A stretch of DNA of 64,000 nt from Chitinophaga sp. CF418 (GTDB taxonomy: Bacteria > Bacteroidota > Bacteroidia > Chitinophagales > Chitinophagaceae): assembly GCF_900142925.1 (NCBI RefSeq), contig NZ_FRCN01000007.1, positions 310,001 through 374,000 on the forward strand, read 5' to 3'. The notes under the pieces were generated by a model. The model made no database searches. It was not told where the DNA came from and saw only the letters and a program-made list of their open reading frames with translations. Below, in pieces: positions 17,863 to 27,926 of this stretch. The stretch's first letter is position 1, and each line of letters begins with the position of its first letter. A program made the translations under genes and the position numbers.

Positions 17863-18129
17863 GAGGTTTATCTTGGAAAAGGATTTTGTAGGATTTTAAG
17901 AAATAATATATTCTTCGACGCGCGAACTGAAGGATATTCTCTCGGGAAATGGGACATCATCCTTTGGGGTTCGAGGGAAGTGTTCGAAACAGAACTGGAG
18001 CGAAGGAAGGGGGATAGTGTTCACGTTAAGGAATACTGTAATTTACATAACGCCTATAAAGCTAAAGAGCACCCGGTGCCGTTCAAATTTCAGCATTTTG
18101 ACATACATTCGTCAGATATTTGGAGCTGA
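17863..18129 (+). pseudogene. Coding remnant, 88 open codons, unknown family
   Basis: Open without stops and strongly protein-like: GYSLGKWDIILWGSREVFE, then DSVHVKEYCNLHNAYKAKEH and FKFQHFDIHSSDIW, ending at a TGA. It contains no ATG, so the 5' part is lost or frameshifted. The preceding frame at 17711-17899 overlaps it in another phase, as expected after a frameshift. Family not recognised. Confidence 0.4.
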
Positions 18130-18369
18130 TAATCAACATCTTGTATATTGGGGAGTTTTCGGTATTACCGGTAGGATGTCGTTACGGCAGTGGGATGGAT
18201 AAAAAGCCGGTGCTGGCTAAGTAACGGAAATTGGAGGGCGCCCTGCCGGCAGGAACGTGTGATATCAATATGTCTATGCTGCCGCTGTCATCCACGTTTG
18301 CCTGTCTTGCTGAATCACAATACAATGTAAAAGAAAGCAGTTTGTTGGGGCATTGAGTGATGTGGTAGC

Positions 18370-18555
18370 GCTGAATAAAAAAAAAACAGGACTTTGACCA
18401 TTTCGTTTTCCTTGAGGATTAACGTTTCTATATTCTTGGTGTCTAAAAATTGTTCACACCATGCCTTGATATAGTTATTCTGAGCTTCGCTTAACTCATT
18501 AAACGTTTGTGCAATCCTATAGGTACGTTGGTTTAGTGCATGCAGAAATATTAGC
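18370..18555 (-). pseudogene. Coding remnant ending in a poly-A slip
   Basis: The minus strand reads LHALNQRTYRIAQTFNEL, EAQNNYIKAWCEQFLDTKN and TLILKENEMVKVL, a typical helical globular sequence. It then runs into ten A/T bases, after which the frame loses protein character. Upstream is a stop without a start codon. This looks like a gene inactivated by homopolymer slippage and truncation. Family not recognised. Confidence 0.45.
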
Positions 18556-18837
18556 GGTTATAAGCATGTGAATAATGACTAATTCGTTTATTTTGAACCG
18601 TTAACAAGCTATTAACTAAAAATAAAAATCCCCTAATTAAATTTACTTCACTCTGGGTTTCAACTAATTCATGTGTTACATTAACAACCAAACGTGACTT
18701 ATTAATTGTACCCCATATTGCCTTTTGAGTTGAAAGGCAACCTTATACTTTTTTTCAGTTACCCTTAGTACTTATGAAGGAGCAATACTCTAATATATGC
18801 CCTTCTCTTTTTTTAAGTAATCCCATAAATATGTCCA

Positions 18838-20331
18838 ATGAGAAAAACTTTACTCCTTTCTTTTCTCCTTCCATTGGGGAGTATTTACGTGTTTGCGCGA
18901 GGGGATTGTTCCGTTGCGTTTGTGTGTGCCGATAGAGCGGATCGGTTACATCCGATTGTTTCCCCAATGAGCTATTTCCCGTTTGTTCAGGACTGTGAAT
19001 GTCGTATGGTAAGTGAAGTATCGGATACGAATGTTCTTGCCGTGCCGATGCAGGAAAAGCTTGCAAAACAAATAAGAGATAAATCCCGAAAAGTTAGCGC
19101 TCTGGTTGACCACAACACAGGCAGGGTCTTGAAACGGTGGAAGAAGATAGAAGCCAGTATTGCAAAGGGTGGCAAAAGCACTGCACAGTTAAGTGATCGT
19201 AGCGTTTCCATGATGAATAGTTTAAATGATGTTTCGAACTTTAAAAGTACTGTACTTTCTAAAGTGCATGCACAGCAGTTGCTTAATGGAAATCTTGATT
19301 CCCTGGTTCTGACAGCCAGATTCCTTGCACAAGGACAGAGACTGACGGGATCTCTCAACAATGATTGGGCAGGTGCTAATCAGGCCGTAAATGACTTTCA
19401 GGACAAATTTCTGGAAGCCGAGCGCCTTAAAGCCCTTGTCAGGGACAGGGCCAATGAGCTAAAGAAATTGGGCTTTTTAAAGGAATATTCAAAGTTGTCG
19501 AAGGAAGTTTATTACTACGGTGAAAGGATAAGGGAATATCGTGAAATGTTGAACGATAAAAGCAAGCTTCAACGAAAGGCAATGGAAATATTGGGAAAGA
19601 TGCCCGCTTATCAGGAATTTATTACCCGTAATTCTGCGATTGCCGGTTTGTTCAATCTCGGAAGTAACTATAACGTAGAGCGGAATCTCGAAGGTCTTCA
19701 AGTTCGTACCGCTGTGGAACAAATGGTTAGCCGCCAGATCGGTAGCGCACCGGGCGCCGCACAGGTTGTGAGTTCACAGCTAAATGAAGCCAGGACAAGA
19801 TTTGATGAATTCAAGGCCAAGTTTCCCCAGCTTAATGATGCCGCAGAAATGCCCGACTTCAAGCCAAATCCCCTTAAAGCGAAAACTTTTTTTAACCGGC
19901 TCGAATTCGGTGGCAATATCCAGTTCCAGAAATCGAGCCGTTATTTCCCTACCACTACAGATGTTGCCGGCCAGGTCGGCTATAAATTTCATAAGAATGG
20001 AATTCTTGGTATTGGAATAGCCTATAAGTTGGGTTCGGGATCGGGTTGGGAAAACATATCGTTCAGTCACCGCGGAATAGGATTTAGGTCATTCATTGAT
20101 TGGAGATTAAAGGGTAGTTTTTTCTTCAGTGGAGGATATGAACGGAACATGACATCCTCTTTCAGGAATCTTGAAGAGCTGAAAAACTGGAATGGCTGGC
20201 AGCAGAGCGGATTGTTAGGCATATCAAAAAAATACAAAAAGAAATCCATTATTGTTCTATACGATTTTTTAGCTGCGCGCCAGTTGCCCCAAACCGATAA
20301 GATCAAAATACGGATCGGTCGGAATTTCTAA
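18838..20331 (+). CDS. Outer-membrane beta-barrel protein with helical periplasmic part, linked to the RHS locus
   Basis: A signal peptide (MRKTLLLSFLLPLGSIYVFA) is followed by a long charged helical region (residues ~70-340, with DKSRKVSALVDHNTGRVLKR and VYYYGERIREYREML), probably a coiled coil. The last ~140 residues alternate polar and apolar positions as in a beta barrel (LEFGGNIQFQKSSRYF, GYKFHKNGILGIGIAYKL, WRLKGSFFFSGGYE) and end with an aromatic F (RIGRNF), as outer-membrane proteins often do. Only 24 bases separate it from the first RHS-type gene, so it is the first gene of that operon. It may anchor or export the RHS proteins at the outer membrane; this is inferred from the operon. 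The exact family is not known to me. Confidence 0.75.
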   Translation: MRKTLLLSFLLPLGSIYVFARGDCSVAFVCADRADRLHPIVSPMSYFPFVQDCECRMVSEVSDTNVLAVPMQEKLAKQIRDKSRKVSALVDHNTGRVLKRWKKIEASIAKGGKSTAQLSDRSVSMMNSLNDVSNFKSTVLSKVHAQQLLNGNLDSLVLTARFLAQGQRLTGSLNNDWAGANQAVNDFQDKFLEAERLKALVRDRANELKKLGFLKEYSKLSKEVYYYGERIREYREMLNDKSKLQRKAMEILGKMPAYQEFITRNSAIAGLFNLGSNYNVERNLEGLQVRTAVEQMVSRQIGSAPGAAQVVSSQLNEARTRFDEFKAKFPQLNDAAEMPDFKPNPLKAKTFFNRLEFGGNIQFQKSSRYFPTTTDVAGQVGYKFHKNGILGIGIAYKLGSGSGWENISFSHRGIGFRSFIDWRLKGSFFFSGGYERNMTSSFRNLEELKNWNGWQQSGLLGISKKYKKKSIIVLYDFLAARQLPQTDKIKIRIGRNF

Positions 20332-20355
20332 AGTTTATTTTAATCCTATATTCTA

Positions 20356-23300
20356 ATGCAATCAAAAATCCATTTGGGAGGAGCTATTGCCATAGCTCTT
20401 ATATTAATCACCCTCATTGCAAAAGCACAGACAAGCACTCCTTTCGATTTAACTTCCCCTACAAAGGTTTATTCTCCATCTGACAATGCAGCTTCATTCG
20501 TTCAGATCAAGGATCTGCAGGTGTCGTTTTACACCGGGACACCGCAGGTAAGTTTTGAACTGTTTACGGTCAAGGCTGGTAGTCTGTCACATCGTATTGC
20601 GATCAATAATTCAGCCACCGCTATCCGTGTAGAAGAGGAAGCTGGTCCCATTGGACTTGGCTGGTCATTTACTGCAGGAGGTGTAATAACAAGGTCTGTA
20701 GTTGGCAATAGGGATGAAGCAGGTTCTTTAGCCGGATACACTGGTTCGGCGGGATTTTTAAACCTTCCACTGTACAGTACACCGAACCCTACTTCCTGGC
20801 TTGGTACTTTAACGAATTGCAATAAGAAAGATCTTTCTGAAGGCAAATATGAGTTAACCCCCGATATCTACAATCTCAGTTTTGATGGCCGGTCGGCAAA
20901 AATGTTCTTTGATCGCACCGGCACGGCTTTCTTCTCTCCCTTCCAGGCATGGAAAGTGACCGGCAATGCGACGGCAGGTTTTATTGTAACTGTAGAAGAT
21001 GGAACTCGTTATGAATTCGGCGTCGCCGAAACTTCTACCCATATTACCGACAATAATGCTTCTGATAATTCTACCACGGTCAGCGGTAATACAGCATGGT
21101 ATTTAAGTAAGATCATATCCAACACACGGAAAGATACCATTTACTTCAATTACACGCTGACAGGCCCCTTTTCACAGACTGAAAAGATTCCGGGAGAATC
21201 AAGATATAATCTGATGCCGGGACAACCTATCAATCCCTGTGGTGGAGGATTTGCTGAGCAACAGAAAATAGTAAACGACTTTTCGGTCCATTCCTTTTCG
21301 CCATACATGTTAAGCAATGTTACGTATGGAACCGGTAAAATAGATTTTGTTGTGACGCAGGACCGGACCGATACGGATGGAAATAACTATCGGTACCGCG
21401 AGATGAATGTTTACAGCAAAATCAATGGTAATTATAGTCAGATCCGCAAATTTACCTTTAATCAATCCAATAGCAATCCCTCTGATACGTCTGTTTTACA
21501 AAAGCGGATGTTATTGAATTCCTTCGTCGAATATGGTGGTGCCGACAGTGTCAAGCATAGTTTTGTCTACAATACGCCCGATCTGTTACCTGAAAAGAAT
21601 TCTATGTCTCAGGATCATTGGGGATTCTTTAATGGTAAAAACAATACGACACTAATCCCATCATTTGGGGAGAATTCGTCTTTTTTTCTTTCGGGCGCAA
21701 ATAGAAATCCTGACTCCGATTATGTGCAAATCGGGTTACTAAAAACAATAACATATCCAACCGGAGGATCTGTAACGCTTGATTATGAGGCCAATGATTA
21801 TTCCTTTGAGGGCCTGTCATCGGTATATAAACCCTGGCGTACTGACTCGTTGTATCGCGACACAACACTGTCTGTGAGTACTGTTGGTGGTACAAATATT
21901 TTTAAGGATACCCTTGTATTGACGGTGCCCTCAAATATATCGGCTAGCGAAGTGTCGGTTACCTATCGTATTACGGGGCCGATTCCATCTGATCCACCGG
22001 CAGATGTGTTCATATACAATTCGTCCTGGACGCAGATCTTTGGCGCAGGTACTTCTCAGGGGAACACGGTTCCTGTTACAACCGTATCATTTCAACCCGG
22101 CCAAACCTATTACCTGGTAGTAAGCAGGGAAAACTCGCAGTATAATGCATATTTCTATGCTAATTACAATTATTGGAAAAAATACTCATCGCCTTCCATT
22201 TTGAAGTATATGGCAGGTGGAACCCGAATCAAGAGAATTACCTTATATGATGGCATTAGCCATAATAATGATCAGGTAAAGCGTTTTCAATATCAATTAA
22301 ATGATAGCGTTTCTTCGGGGCATCTTTACAGTATTCCAAAATATGAGGATTATCAATACACCCCCTACTATTGCAATACGGTAAAAGGGGGAGACTGGAT
22401 GTATTTTACCCGGCATGCTTCCTCTGTTCTGCCGTTGATATTTACACAGGGAAATCCTATCGGCTATGAGAAGGTAATCGTTCTGCATGGTGAAAACGGA
22501 GGAAATGGGAGTGAAGAATTTACATACTCCGTTTTTAAAGACGACGGGGGGAACGGTTATCCTTATGTGCCTCAATCAAGCAAGGAGGAATTGAGAGGTC
22601 TACCCTTAACGCACAAGGTGTTTACCAGCACGGGATCCATTGTTAAATCGACAACCAACGAATACAATTTCAACAATACAGCTGGTTCTCCAAACTATCG
22701 ATGGGTATGGGGGGCTAAGTACGGGACGCGAAAATCCAATAACACTATTATTAATGGGTGCCCGGATTCCAACTGGGATTTTATGGGTTTTATGTATCAG
22801 GTTTATCAATTCTGGCCGACGCTTAAATCTGTATCGGATACTACCTATGACATGAATACAGGTGCGAAGATCGGTGTAAAGACTAACTACACCTATGACT
22901 CTACTAACCTGCAGCTTCTTCAGGAAGATTTTGTGAACAGCGAAAACCAGACTGTAGTGACACTGTACCGATATCCAAAGCATTTTGCGGGTTCTGCGGT
23001 GTATGATAGCATGATTGCCAGAAATATCATAAATACCGTCCTGGAAAAGACGGTTACACGAGGTGGAATTCAATCTTCCAAAGAGAAGACAAACTATGGC
23101 TTTTTCAGCGGTTATATTGCTCCGTCCTCTTTTCAGTTGGTTTCAGGTCTGGGCAGTGTGGAGACTCGACTTCTGTATTATCGTTATGATAACTACGGCA
23201 ACTTACTGGAGCAGGGTAAAACAAACGATTATAGGGAACTTTATATCTGGGGATACAACAACGAATACCCAGTAGCTAAAATTAGCGGTAGTACGGAGGC

Positions 23301-23589
23301 GGCGGTAAATGCCATTTCACTCAATAATAGCATTTTACAGAATCCTTCAAGTGATAACGCCCTTCGAACGGAGCTTGCTAAGTTAAGGAACGGACTGGTC
23401 GGATCCAGCGCTCAGGTGACAACTTACACCTACCTCCCACAGATAGGGCCGACGACACAAACTGATCCTTCAGGACAAGTAACTTACTATGAATATGACC
23501 TGATGGGCAGGGTAAAGGTCATAAAAGATCATGACGGAAAGGTTTTAAAAACCTTTGAGTATAAGTATCAACAGCCGATCACACAATAA
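20356..23589 (+). CDS. Giant secreted RHS-type protein (TcB/SpvB-like half, no toxin tip)
   Basis: A signal peptide is present (AIAIALILITLIAKAQ). The N-terminal part contains a block typical of these Bacteroidota shells, LSHRIAINNSATAIRVEE followed by GPIGLGWSF, similar in style to the SpvB/TcB region. The rest is a long beta-rich sequence with many Tyr/Asp strands (GDWMYFTRHASSVLPLIF, LLYYRYDNYGNLLEQGK). It ends in an RHS/YD-like repeat, YEYDLMGRVKVIKDHDGK, and stops without the RHS core or a variable tip. The following RHS gene, ten bases downstream, has the core and the toxin end. The two may form one shell in two chains, as TcB and TcC do. That is an inference from order and domain content. 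Confidence 0.8.
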   Translation: MQSKIHLGGAIAIALILITLIAKAQTSTPFDLTSPTKVYSPSDNAASFVQIKDLQVSFYTGTPQVSFELFTVKAGSLSHRIAINNSATAIRVEEEAGPIGLGWSFTAGGVITRSVVGNRDEAGSLAGYTGSAGFLNLPLYSTPNPTSWLGTLTNCNKKDLSEGKYELTPDIYNLSFDGRSAKMFFDRTGTAFFSPFQAWKVTGNATAGFIVTVEDGTRYEFGVAETSTHITDNNASDNSTTVSGNTAWYLSKIISNTRKDTIYFNYTLTGPFSQTEKIPGESRYNLMPGQPINPCGGGFAEQQKIVNDFSVHSFSPYMLSNVTYGTGKIDFVVTQDRTDTDGNNYRYREMNVYSKINGNYSQIRKFTFNQSNSNPSDTSVLQKRMLLNSFVEYGGADSVKHSFVYNTPDLLPEKNSMSQDHWGFFNGKNNTTLIPSFGENSSFFLSGANRNPDSDYVQIGLLKTITYPTGGSVTLDYEANDYSFEGLSSVYKPWRTDSLYRDTTLSVSTVGGTNIFKDTLVLTVPSNISASEVSVTYRITGPIPSDPPADVFIYNSSWTQIFGAGTSQGNTVPVTTVSFQPGQTYYLVVSRENSQYNAYFYANYNYWKKYSSPSILKYMAGGTRIKRITLYDGISHNNDQVKRFQYQLNDSVSSGHLYSIPKYEDYQYTPYYCNTVKGGDWMYFTRHASSVLPLIFTQGNPIGYEKVIVLHGENGGNGSEEFTYSVFKDDGGNGYPYVPQSSKEELRGLPLTHKVFTSTGSIVKSTTNEYNFNNTAGSPNYRWVWGAKYGTRKSNNTIINGCPDSNWDFMGFMYQVYQFWPTLKSVSDTTYDMNTGAKIGVKTNYTYDSTNLQLLQEDFVNSENQTVVTLYRYPKHFAGSAVYDSMIARNIINTVLEKTVTRGGIQSSKEKTNYGFFSGYIAPSSFQLVSGLGSVETRLLYYRYDNYGNLLEQGKTNDYRELYIWGYNNEYPVAKISGSTEAAVNAISLNNSILQNPSSDNALRTELAKLRNGLVGSSAQVTTYTYLPQIGPTTQTDPSGQVTYYEYDLMGRVKVIKDHDGKVLKTFEYKYQQPITQ

Positions 23590-23598
23590 TTTGACCCC

Positions 23599-26500
23599 AT
23601 GAAAAACAATATATCAAAATGGCTTGCCTGTCTTTTGCTGGCATTTCTGATAATAGCGCAGGTATCAGGTCAGAATATTCCTAAGAATAGCTTAAAGCCT
23701 GCTGCAACCCCTGTTGCCACACCGGGCGCTTATAGTATCACAACCACCAATTATATCCGTACCTGGGAACCGAATATGCCATCCTCCGATACCGCGGTCA
23801 TTAAATCCCCTTCCAGAACGGCATCCGAAGTTCGAGTGACAACAGATTATGTCGACGGGCTTGGAAGGCCAATTCAGACGGTTGTAAAAGGCATCAGTCC
23901 AACGGGGAAAGATCTTGTGACTGCTTTCATTTACGACCTTTACGGACGTCAACAGTTCAACTATTTGCCCTACACGCCTAAAGCGGGCAATACTTCGGAC
24001 GGAAAGTTCAAAACTGACCCTTTTAATGCACAAAAGGCATTTTATCAGGATACCCTTATAAATCCAGCAGCGGCGGGAGAAAACGTGTATTATAATCAAA
24101 TTGAGTACGAGTTTTCGCCTTTAAATCGGGTTCTTAAAGGTTATGCAGAAGGCAATGCCTGGGCGAAGGAAGGAGGAAATAGACCGATAACCTCCCAACA
24201 ACTGGTGAATATGGTTGCAGACTCTGTAAGACAGTTTATGCTCGCCGCAGGTACTCTCATTCCGACCAGTACAGGATTCTATCCCGCAGGACAGCTTTAT
24301 AAAACGATAACGACGAATGAAAAAGGTATAAAAACGATTGAATTCAAGAATAAGGAAGGGCAAATGGTGCTTACCAAGAAACAACTGTCAAATGCGCCCG
24401 GAACAGGCCATATGGGTTGGATATGTACATACCATGTGTATGGCTTGGATAATAACCTCGCTTTTGTTCTGACTCCCAAGGCCGTTGACATCATCAAAGG
24501 GAGTTGGACCATTTCAACGGCTATTGCCCATGAGCTATGTTTTATCTATCGATATGATAAAAGGAAAAGATTAATTATCAGCAAGGAACCAGGGGCTGAT
24601 TCAACGGAAAATGTGTATGATCTCAGGGATCGTCTGGTCATAACACGCAGTGGAGTGCTGAAGGGGAGGGGCATGGCTATAGTTAACTACTATGACTCCT
24701 TGAACAGGATAGCACAGAAAGCCCTTTTCTATACGGCATCCAGTCGTATCGATATGCAGGCCGCACTTGATACTGCGGTCAATGCAGATCCAAAGAATGG
24801 TATACCTTTTCTCACATCGGGTCAGCTCCTACCTCAAGAATACACCTATTATGATAACTATAATTATACCGGTAAGCACAATTATTCCGCGACGGATGTT
24901 TCTAATAGCCGATCCGGAAGTAACCCCTATCCCGAAGGCCTTCCTTCAACACCCAGTACACTGATTAAAGGACGTATGACGGGAAAGCGACTCTATGTAC
25001 CGGCAGGAGAGGGCTTCTGGCTGACCAATACTTATTATTATAATGATAAGGGGCGGCTGACTCAGTTCATTGCTGAGAACTATTCCACTGGAAAAGATAT
25101 CATGAATCACACTTATGACTTTTCGGGTAAGATACTGTCCATCTTCGAACGGCATACGAACCCGAAAAGCACGTTGACGCCTCAATCCACATTGGCCACG
25201 ATGTATCATTACAATGCGGCCGGAAACATCGATTCGGTAAAAAAAGTATTGAATGAGAACACCGCTTTTCAAAAAACGATCGCCTTGTCCGCTTATAATG
25301 AACTGGGCACCCTCTCCAGTAAGCGCCTGGAACCGAATGGTGGTACTGAACTGGAACGGCTCAACTTGGACTACAATATCAGGGGATGGATCAGAGGGCT
25401 CAACAAAAGCTATGTCAACACATCCGGCAGCACTTCAAACTGGTTTGGTCAAGAAATCTGCTACGATCTAGGATTTGATAGTTCTTATTATTCGGGCGCT
25501 ATCAGTGGGGTTAAATGGAAGGGCCGTTCAGACGGTATTGCCAGAGCTTATGGATATCAATACGATCCGGCCAACAGATTGGTAGGAGCATATTTTACGC
25601 AGCAAAATGAAGGCTCCAGTGCCTGGGCACAGAATTTGGTAGATTATTCCATGAGTGGATTGACCTATGATATCAATGGCAATTTACTTACGATCAAGCA
25701 GAGAGGAATGAACGGGATTACGCCTGTTACCATTGACAGTCTGAAATATGGCTTGTTGTCAAATTCCAACAAACTGGATTTTGTCACCGACAAGGTTAAT
25801 AATCTCTCAAGTAAACTCGGTGACTTCAAAGAAATTACCAATAACGAATCAACTGACTATCTCTACAATCCCAATGGTGATGTCTGCAAAGATCTCAACA
25901 AAGACATTGATTCGATTTATTATGACCATAATAATCTTCCGGCCTATATCAGAGTTAAAAATAGAGGTGACATTTATTTCGTTTATGCCGGCGATGGAAG
26001 AAAGGTTGCCAAAGTTGTAATAGATACAAGTCAGAACGTTCGGATTCTCACAACAGATTATTCTGGAGCTTTTGTATACATGCAGGATACCCTCCGTTAT
26101 ATAAACCACGAAGAGGGGCGAATACGAGCAATCTATAAAACGGGACGCCCCATCGAATATGCCTTTGATTATTTTATCAAGGATTATCTGGGCAATATCC
26201 GTAGCGTAATAACTTCAAAAAAGGATACGAGTGTTTATGCGGCAACGATGGAAACAGCGGCAGCTGGTGTTGAGGAGACGTTGTTTGCTAACATATCTAC
26301 TACAAGGACAGCAAAGCCTACCGGTTATCCTATTGATAATACGACTAACCCCAATAACTATGTGGCTAAACTCAATGCTTCCTCGGGACAAAAGATCGGT
26401 CCGTCCCTGGTACTCAGGGTGATGGCCGGAACGGTGGTTCAATTCGGTTCAAAAGCGTATTATACCAGTTCTTCTGCAAATACTTCCGGTAGCACTGCAG

Positions 26501-27924
26501 CAAGTATGACAACAGCCATTCTGCAGGCATTCGGCACAGTAGGTGTTATTGATGGCGTGCATGCTGGAGGCGGTCCTGGATCACCGATAGTCACTTCATT
26601 CAACAGTGGGACTTATACCGATCTGTTACAACAGGATCCCAACCAGAACCAGTCCGCCCAGCCTAAAGCTTACCTGAGTTACGTTGCCTTTGACGATATG
26701 TTCAACATGATTGACGAAAACTCTGGCGTCAAGCAGGTTCAGGGCAGTGCCAATAGCTTACTGACCTTGTCCGGACAGGTAACGATCAAAAAAACTGGAT
26801 TTTTTTATATTTATACTAGTAACGAAAGCGCCACGGATGTTTACTTCGACAACATAATCGTCAACCACCTTGATGGTCCTTTGTTGGAGGAGAATCATTA
26901 TTACCCCTACGGGCTTTCTATGGCCGGCATAAGTAGTCGGTCACTAAAAGGAGTAGGATATCCTGAAAACAAACTTAAATTCAGTGGAAAGGAGTATCAG
27001 GATAAGGAATTTAGTGATGGTTGGAATCTGGAGTTGTATGATTTCGGCGCAAGGATGTATGATCCCCAGATCGGAAGGTGGCATGTCCCCGATCCTCTAT
27101 CATCAAAATTCCCATCGGTATCATCTTATGTATATGCCCTGAATGATCCGGCATTTTATGTCGATCCGGATGGAATGGATGTGGTGCCGATCGAGGGAGG
27201 CTCCCAATACACCGGAGATGATATAAAGGATATATTGACACAGATTAACAATGGAAAAGCGGCCCAGGTAGTTCAAAAGGCAGGAAATGGTCCGGGCCCT
27301 AAAGGGAAAGGTCAGTCCAAGCAAGCGTTTGCACCGGCATTACTGCCGTTTTTGAGTGCGGGAGAGGTCTTGACTGGAGGAGCTGTTGCTGGTGGTTTAT
27401 TCAAGGCACCGACTTCGGATGACTGGCTGGCGGCACTCAATGACTTAAAATATTCTTTGGGACGTCTCGAGTATATTCCCAATGGTGGTAGAATCGGTTA
27501 TCTGATTGATCAATTGCAGGAGTATTATGGTTCACTCTCAAGACCGAGAAGTGTACCTTACGCGGATCCTGTGCTGGCTCAGAAAATGTATGATGAATTA
27601 ACGGGATTACTTAAAAAAGTTTTAAATAAAAAAGGTTTCGTATATAAATTAGTAGCGACGAAAGATGGAGATTACAATGTATATGCTTTTGGATCAAATA
27701 TTCCCGTGGACAAGGTGCCTTTGAAAAAAGGTGAGATTTGGAAATACGGAGAATCGACGTCAGAAGATAGGTATGATGATGCGTACCTGAGAAAAGAAGG
27801 TGTTCGGTTGCAGAAATTAGCAAACGGCACCCAGGTTCAAATCAAGGCAATGGAGAAGTTTTTATTATATGGTTATTATTTTCAACACGGGGTTTTACCT
27901 CCGGGCAATAAAATTTTTAGATAA
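23599..27924 (+). CDS. DUF6443/RHS polymorphic toxin with GIY-YIG/URI-like C-terminal tip
   Basis: Signal peptide (residues 1-25) and an N-terminal DUF6443 region (YIRTWEPNMPSSDT, YVDGLGRPIQTVVKG). YD-type repeats follow. The RHS-associated core lies at about 1160-1190 (GRWHVPDPLSSKFPSVSSYV, then NDPAFYVDPDGMD), after which the sequence changes. The tip (~250 aa) contains a glycine-rich linker and a final ~95-residue domain: VYKLVATKDGDYNVYAFG, then EIWKYGESTSEDRYDDAY (about 1379-1396), the catalytic-type Glu in KAMEKFLLYGYYF (about 1418) and LPPGNKI. This matches GIY-YIG/URI nuclease toxins in overall layout (Tyr, Gly-rich strand, Arg in RY, Glu in helix, terminal PGN). The likely activity is DNA cleavage in rival cells, with immunity supplied by the next gene, two bases downstream. 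Confidence 0.8.
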   Translation: MKNNISKWLACLLLAFLIIAQVSGQNIPKNSLKPAATPVATPGAYSITTTNYIRTWEPNMPSSDTAVIKSPSRTASEVRVTTDYVDGLGRPIQTVVKGISPTGKDLVTAFIYDLYGRQQFNYLPYTPKAGNTSDGKFKTDPFNAQKAFYQDTLINPAAAGENVYYNQIEYEFSPLNRVLKGYAEGNAWAKEGGNRPITSQQLVNMVADSVRQFMLAAGTLIPTSTGFYPAGQLYKTITTNEKGIKTIEFKNKEGQMVLTKKQLSNAPGTGHMGWICTYHVYGLDNNLAFVLTPKAVDIIKGSWTISTAIAHELCFIYRYDKRKRLIISKEPGADSTENVYDLRDRLVITRSGVLKGRGMAIVNYYDSLNRIAQKALFYTASSRIDMQAALDTAVNADPKNGIPFLTSGQLLPQEYTYYDNYNYTGKHNYSATDVSNSRSGSNPYPEGLPSTPSTLIKGRMTGKRLYVPAGEGFWLTNTYYYNDKGRLTQFIAENYSTGKDIMNHTYDFSGKILSIFERHTNPKSTLTPQSTLATMYHYNAAGNIDSVKKVLNENTAFQKTIALSAYNELGTLSSKRLEPNGGTELERLNLDYNIRGWIRGLNKSYVNTSGSTSNWFGQEICYDLGFDSSYYSGAISGVKWKGRSDGIARAYGYQYDPANRLVGAYFTQQNEGSSAWAQNLVDYSMSGLTYDINGNLLTIKQRGMNGITPVTIDSLKYGLLSNSNKLDFVTDKVNNLSSKLGDFKEITNNESTDYLYNPNGDVCKDLNKDIDSIYYDHNNLPAYIRVKNRGDIYFVYAGDGRKVAKVVIDTSQNVRILTTDYSGAFVYMQDTLRYINHEEGRIRAIYKTGRPIEYAFDYFIKDYLGNIRSVITSKKDTSVYAATMETAAAGVEETLFANISTTRTAKPTGYPIDNTTNPNNYVAKLNASSGQKIGPSLVLRVMAGTVVQFGSKAYYTSSSANTSGSTAASMTTAILQAFGTVGVIDGVHAGGGPGSPIVTSFNSGTYTDLLQQDPNQNQSAQPKAYLSYVAFDDMFNMIDENSGVKQVQGSANSLLTLSGQVTIKKTGFFYIYTSNESATDVYFDNIIVNHLDGPLLEENHYYPYGLSMAGISSRSLKGVGYPENKLKFSGKEYQDKEFSDGWNLELYDFGARMYDPQIGRWHVPDPLSSKFPSVSSYVYALNDPAFYVDPDGMDVVPIEGGSQYTGDDIKDILTQINNGKAAQVVQKAGNGPGPKGKGQSKQAFAPALLPFLSAGEVLTGGAVAGGLFKAPTSDDWLAALNDLKYSLGRLEYIPNGGRIGYLIDQLQEYYGSLSRPRSVPYADPVLAQKMYDELTGLLKKVLNKKGFVYKLVATKDGDYNVYAFGSNIPVDKVPLKKGEIWKYGESTSEDRYDDAYLRKEGVRLQKLANGTQVQIKAMEKFLLYGYYFQHGVLPPGNKIFR

Positions 27925-27926
27925 TT

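Larger units (their letters stand above)
17435..18837. other. Long gap with decayed coding sequence, 1.4 kb
   Basis: No intact gene. Two remnants are listed separately (17863-18129 plus; 18370-18555 minus). A third open frame at about 17711-17899 (plus) reads HPFYSTIIRVFIDTSQPQ and LEITERLKRFILEKDF and may belong to the same lost region. The last 250 bases before the OMP gene are AT-rich and should contain its promoter, but no clear box was found. Confidence 0.5.

Noticed and set aside
22606..23073. 155-residue minus frame inside the tipless RHS gene
   Set aside because: Complement of a continuous RHS coding sequence with no start context.
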